From positions 980,001-1,044,000 of the forward strand of contig NZ_CP004078.1 in assembly GCF_000612505.1 (NCBI RefSeq): 64,000 bases of DNA. The letters run 5' to 3'. This document shows positions 60,493-64,000 of this stretch, one piece after another. The DNA comes from Paenibacillus sabinae T27 (GTDB taxonomy: Bacteria; Bacillota; Bacilli; Paenibacillales; Paenibacillaceae). A model generated the notes under the pieces. It made no database searches, was not told the DNA's origin, and worked only from the letters and a program-made list of their open reading frames with translations. Positions within the stretch are counted from its first letter, which is position 1, and each line of letters starts with the position of its first letter. The position numbers were made by a program, and so were the translations under genes.

Positions 60493-63400
60493 ATGAAGAG
60501 CAGGATTTCTTCCAGAATTCTGGCGCTGGGAATGGCATTATTGATGATTTTTTCCTTGCTGGGCGTGTCCTTTGCACCGGCGGGGCATGCGCTTGCCGAG
60601 GCAGCGGATTCCCAGGGGGCGGGGACTGCAGATACCGGAGCAGCAGCGGGTGCGGCCGTGGCCCAGTCGATCGGCGTAACCGATGCCGTGTATTCCGCGG
60701 CAGAGTCCATTTTGAAGCAGGGGGTAGTCTCGGAATGGCAGGCGATCGGCTTGGCTCAAGCCGGTTACAAAGTGCCGGATTCCTACACTGCCGCACTTAA
60801 ACAAAAGGTAGAAAAGGAGAAAGGAGTCTTTTCCGCCGTTACCGACTATGCCAGATACGCTTTGGCGGCTAAAGCGGTCGGAGAAGATCCTGCAAATATT
60901 GCAGGTTATAATCTGATCGAGCCGATCTACAGCAGCAGCGGCATCACCGGACAAAGTCTAAACAACGCTGTCTATGGCTTGATCGCGCTGGATTCCGGCA
61001 GCTATACGGTGCCGTCCGATGCGAATTGGACCCGCGACAAGCTGGTTCAGCACATTCTTTCCAGTCAAAACGGTGACGGAGGCTTTGCCCTTACCGGCGG
61101 AGGTCTGAGCGAGCCCGACCTTACGGGAATGGCTCTGGTTGCCCTGGCCCCTTACAAGAGTGATCCGGCTGTTGCGACAGCCGGGCAAAGAGCGGTGCAG
61201 TGGCTGTCCGCTCAGCAGAATACGGCTCACGGAGGCTATGGAGAGAGCAGCGAGAGCGTCTCGCAGGCCATTATCGGCCTGACCGCGTACGGTATCAATC
61301 CGGCCGGCGCAGACTTCACCAAGAACGGCAGCAATCTGATCAGCCGTCTGATGAGCTTCCGTACGGCAGATGGGGCCTTTACCCACCTGTTGTCCGGCGG
61401 CGGCGACGCTTTTGCCACGGAGCAGGCACTGCAGGCGCTGACCGCCTACAACCTGTTCACGGCCGGCGGCGACAGCAATCTGTATAATTTTATCGCGAAC
61501 CCTCCGGCGGCACACCCGCTTGTCCGGGTGTCCGTAGCGATCGAGGGGCCAACGGCATCCTTGGGCGAGGGCAGCGTGTACGGAAGCAGCGCACTGGATG
61601 CGCTGAACAAGCTGGCGGATACCAAAGGGATTGCGGTTGTCAGCAAAATGACCGCGTATGGCGCGTATATCAGCGAAATAGCTGGCGTCAAGGAGAAAAA
61701 GTATGGTGGCTATGACGGCTGGATGTACATCGTTCAGCGCGGCGGCCAGTGGGTCAGCGGTTATACCGCGATTAATGACTTTGCGCTTCAGGACGGAGAC
61801 CGGCTCTATGTCTATTATGGAGACTACGGTGTCACACAGCTGGTGGATTCCGTAACGCTATCGCCGGTTACGCCGAAAGAAGGCAAAGCTCTTGAAGTAA
61901 CGGTTCATAAAAAATCCTGGGACTTTAACGGAAATCCCATCATCGCGGCGGCTTCCGGAGTTACCGTCTCCATCGGCGGCAAAACAGCCGCTACGAACGA
62001 TCAGGGAGTCGCCTCGTTCGGAACGGATCTGACGCCTGGAACGCAGGCGCTCCAAATTACCGGCTACCAGGACAATGCCGCGCCGACAGTCGTGCGTTAC
62101 ACCGGGACGGTTACGGTTCTGCCGAAGGAAGTGCCGGTGTCTTTGGCAGTAGAAGGACCACAGGGAACGATTATGGAAGGCTCCATAAACGGGTCAGTAG
62201 CGCTTGAGGCTCTTCAAAGACTGGCCGATGCGACTCATACCGCGCTCGATATCACGCAATCTTCATTTGGAAGCTTTATCAGCGGTATCGGCGGAATCAC
62301 CGGCGACATGAACAACTGGTGGTCATTTGTCGTTCAACGCGGGGGCGAATGGATTTATCCGAGCGTCGGATTAGGCGACTTTGAGCTTCAGGCTTCGGAT
62401 AAGGTGCTGGTCTATTATGGAGGCTACTCCACCCAGGTTGTCCACTCTGTGGAGCTGTCACCTTCGCAGCTGCAGCCGGGGCAGGCTTTTACGGTTAAAG
62501 TCAATCGGGTTCAATGGGTATGGAGTGAAAAAACCTTCAGCTCCGAACCTGATATTTCATTGGCTGCCGGTGTGAAAGTAAGCATCGGAGGACAGACGGC
62601 GATAACGAATGACCAGGGCGTCGCTTCCTTCGGCGGCCTGTCCGCCGGCAGCTATACAATCGAAGTGACCGGTTATCAGGCGGGCGCAGCGCCAAGCGTG
62701 GTGCGGTATAAACAGCCGGCAGCCATTGCCGCCCCTCCGGCGGTTTCCAGGGCAACTCTTTCCGTTGTCGGCGACAGCGTAAAAGGAACGATTCTGCCAA
62801 GCACCTCCTTTGCTTTAAGCGCCGGGGACAGTCCTTACAGTCTTCTTGTCCGCGCACTGGGCGGCAAAGTAGAATCGCGGCCAATTTCGGGAAGCGAATA
62901 TGTCTATTCGATCGACGGTCTGGCCGAATTTGACCGGGGCGGTGAGAGCGGATGGAAATATTTTGTCAATGGAAACGAACCGCCGTTCGGCGCGGATAAG
63001 TATGTGCTGAAGGACGGAGACGATGTGCTGTGGAAGTATGTGACCTCTGTGACGGAAACATCTTCCGGCGGCCCTTCGGGTACAAAAGATCCGGCAGCTT
63101 CGGGTGTGTCGATCACTTCCGCCAATACTCTGCCGCTGAATCAGGTTGGCGCGACAACAGCGGTCAGCGGCACGCCGATGACTTCTGAGAAGTCCGCCGA
63201 GCTCGCCAAGACACTGACGGCGAACAGTGTATCCTTTGCGCAGCTGGCTACATCGGCGGGAGCTGCCTTGAAGGATGCGGCCGGAGAGGTGCAGCTGCAA
63301 ATTCCGGCGGGAGCGGTGGAAGGCATCGCGATTACCATCGGCGTGCAGGAGCAGCCTTCGTCCCGGCCGGAGCTGGTATCGGGCATGTACGAGTTCACGC

Positions 63401-64000
63401 CAAACGGAACGAAATTTGCCAAGCCTACGGATTTGTCCATCCAGTTTCCTGTAGGTACACGCAACCCGCAAAATCTGGCGCTGGCCTGGCTGGATGAAAA
63501 GACGAATCAATGGATTCCGGTTCCAGCCGCTCTGGATCTGTCGACGGGAACGATTACCGGCAAAGTAAGCCATTTTACCAAATATGCCGTAGTCGACCGC
63601 AGCAAATGGGAGGCTTCCGGAAATGAAGTGAAAGCCGACATTTCGGCGGCGGCCAAATGGATTCTGTCGACAGGAGAGCTTAGCGACTGGCAGGCCTTCG
63701 GCCTGGTCCGCTCCGGCAACGCGCTTCCGGCAGGTTATCTGGCAAGTGTGCTGAAGCAAATTGCGGAGAGCAAGGGCGAATTCCGCAAAGTGACCGATTA
63801 CGAACGGCTGGCGCTGTCCATTGCTGCCGCAGGCGGAGACCCGAGAAATGCGGCGGGCTATGACCTGACCGCCAAGATTTACAATAACGGAAATCTCACG
63901 AACCAGGGCAGCAACGGACCGATCTTTGCGCTTCTTGCGCTGGACAGCGGAAACTATTCCGTTCCGGCGAGCGTGGTCTGGACCAGAGCCAAGCTGGTGA
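60493..64000 (+). CDS. Transcobalamin-like surface protein with DUF4430 domains (partial)
   Basis: The frame runs from ATG 60493 (AAGAGG before it) to the window end without a stop, at least 1169 residues. It has a signal peptide (about 1-36), an alpha/alpha-toroid repeat region like prenyltransferase or squalene-cyclase folds (about 56-333; NGDGGFALTGGG), and three DUF4430 domains (about 342-450, 549-655 and 753-855). A ZU5-like beta domain (about 896-1033) follows, then a second toroid that repeats the first (SDWQAFGLVRSG compared with SEWQAIGLAQAG). Toroid plus DUF4430 is the architecture of transcobalamin and intrinsic factor. The cobalamin riboswitch upstream supports B12 binding at the cell surface. 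Confidence 0.85.
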   Translation, partial: MKSRISSRILALGMALLMIFSLLGVSFAPAGHALAEAADSQGAGTADTGAAAGAAVAQSIGVTDAVYSAAESILKQGVVSEWQAIGLAQAGYKVPDSYTAALKQKVEKEKGVFSAVTDYARYALAAKAVGEDPANIAGYNLIEPIYSSSGITGQSLNNAVYGLIALDSGSYTVPSDANWTRDKLVQHILSSQNGDGGFALTGGGLSEPDLTGMALVALAPYKSDPAVATAGQRAVQWLSAQQNTAHGGYGESSESVSQAIIGLTAYGINPAGADFTKNGSNLISRLMSFRTADGAFTHLLSGGGDAFATEQALQALTAYNLFTAGGDSNLYNFIANPPAAHPLVRVSVAIEGPTASLGEGSVYGSSALDALNKLADTKGIAVVSKMTAYGAYISEIAGVKEKKYGGYDGWMYIVQRGGQWVSGYTAINDFALQDGDRLYVYYGDYGVTQLVDSVTLSPVTPKEGKALEVTVHKKSWDFNGNPIIAAASGVTVSIGGKTAATNDQGVASFGTDLTPGTQALQITGYQDNAAPTVVRYTGTVTVLPKEVPVSLAVEGPQGTIMEGSINGSVALEALQRLADATHTALDITQSSFGSFISGIGGITGDMNNWWSFVVQRGGEWIYPSVGLGDFELQASDKVLVYYGGYSTQVVHSVELSPSQLQPGQAFTVKVNRVQWVWSEKTFSSEPDISLAAGVKVSIGGQTAITNDQGVASFGGLSAGSYTIEVTGYQAGAAPSVVRYKQPAAIAAPPAVSRATLSVVGDSVKGTILPSTSFALSAGDSPYSLLVRALGGKVESRPISGSEYVYSIDGLAEFDRGGESGWKYFVNGNEPPFGADKYVLKDGDDVLWKYVTSVTETSSGGPSGTKDPAASGVSITSANTLPLNQVGATTAVSGTPMTSEKSAELAKTLTANSVSFAQLATSAGAALKDAAGEVQLQIPAGAVEGIAITIGVQEQPSSRPELVSGMYEFTPNGTKFAKPTDLSIQFPVGTRNPQNLALAWLDEKTNQWIPVPAALDLSTGTITGKVSHFTKYAVVDRSKWEASGNEVKADISAAAKWILSTGELSDWQAFGLVRSGNALPAGYLASVLKQIAESKGEFRKVTDYERLALSIAAAGGDPRNAAGYDLTAKIYNNGNLTNQGSNGPIFALLALDSGNYSVPASVVWTRAKLV

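Overview
The window reads as chromosomal DNA of a Paenibacillus-like member of the Firmicutes. The support is a moderately high GC content, strong AGGAGG-type ribosome binding sites with frequent TTG and GTG starts, many U-tailed hairpin terminators, S-layer homology (SLH) surface proteins, a large dense tRNA array, Spo0-phosphorelay-style kinase architecture and several Bacillus-type regulators. No phage, insertion sequence or CRISPR array was found. The genus is an inference from gene style, not from a marker gene.

Layout. Bases 75-780 hold eight tRNA genes (His, Gln, Lys, Leu, Gly, Arg, Pro, Gly). Bases 0.8-8.8 kb hold housekeeping and accessory genes: a LysR regulator, a catalase behind two identical PerR-box-like sites, an alpha-glucan phosphorylase, ribokinase, and a LysR regulator divergent from aroD. 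Bases 9-13.2 kb hold a large SLH/beta-propeller surface protein under a c-di-GMP-I riboswitch; its reading frame is broken near its 3' end. Bases 13.4-27 kb hold an Mta-like MerR regulator, an exonuclease, a CYTH protein, a thrC/oxidoreductase/radical-SAM run, a gene-free minisatellite tract, rarD-arsR, a hydrolase divergent from a PadR regulator, an MFS exporter and a CLC-type channel or antiporter. Bases 27.1-38.1 kb form a fructan locus: a LacI-type repressor, its likely operators, two GH32 enzymes without signal peptides and a 2087-residue cell-wall-anchored GH32 protein with repeated carbohydrate-binding modules. Bases 38.2-44.4 kb hold a YpsA-like protein, small membrane proteins, an amidase, a Nudix hydrolase and a GAF-PAS histidine kinase.

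Bases 44.5-60.0 kb are the most unusual part. Six or more genes lie in one long, tightly spaced plus-strand run: a membrane vWA protein, a tubulin-like GTPase, an 825-residue partner, a second membrane vWA protein, a small beta-rich protein, a zinc-ribbon P-loop GTPase and a GAP1-like membrane protein. A divergent arm encodes two small membrane proteins, one with a zinc ribbon. I read this as one membrane-associated NTPase system that combines tubulin-like and TRAFAC-type GTPases with two vWA proteins; its function is unknown.

The window ends inside a secreted protein preceded by a cobalamin riboswitch and terminator. It has alpha/alpha-toroid repeats and DUF4430 (transcobalamin C-terminal-like) domains, the architecture of animal transcobalamin and intrinsic factor, which suggests a bacterial surface B12-binding protein.
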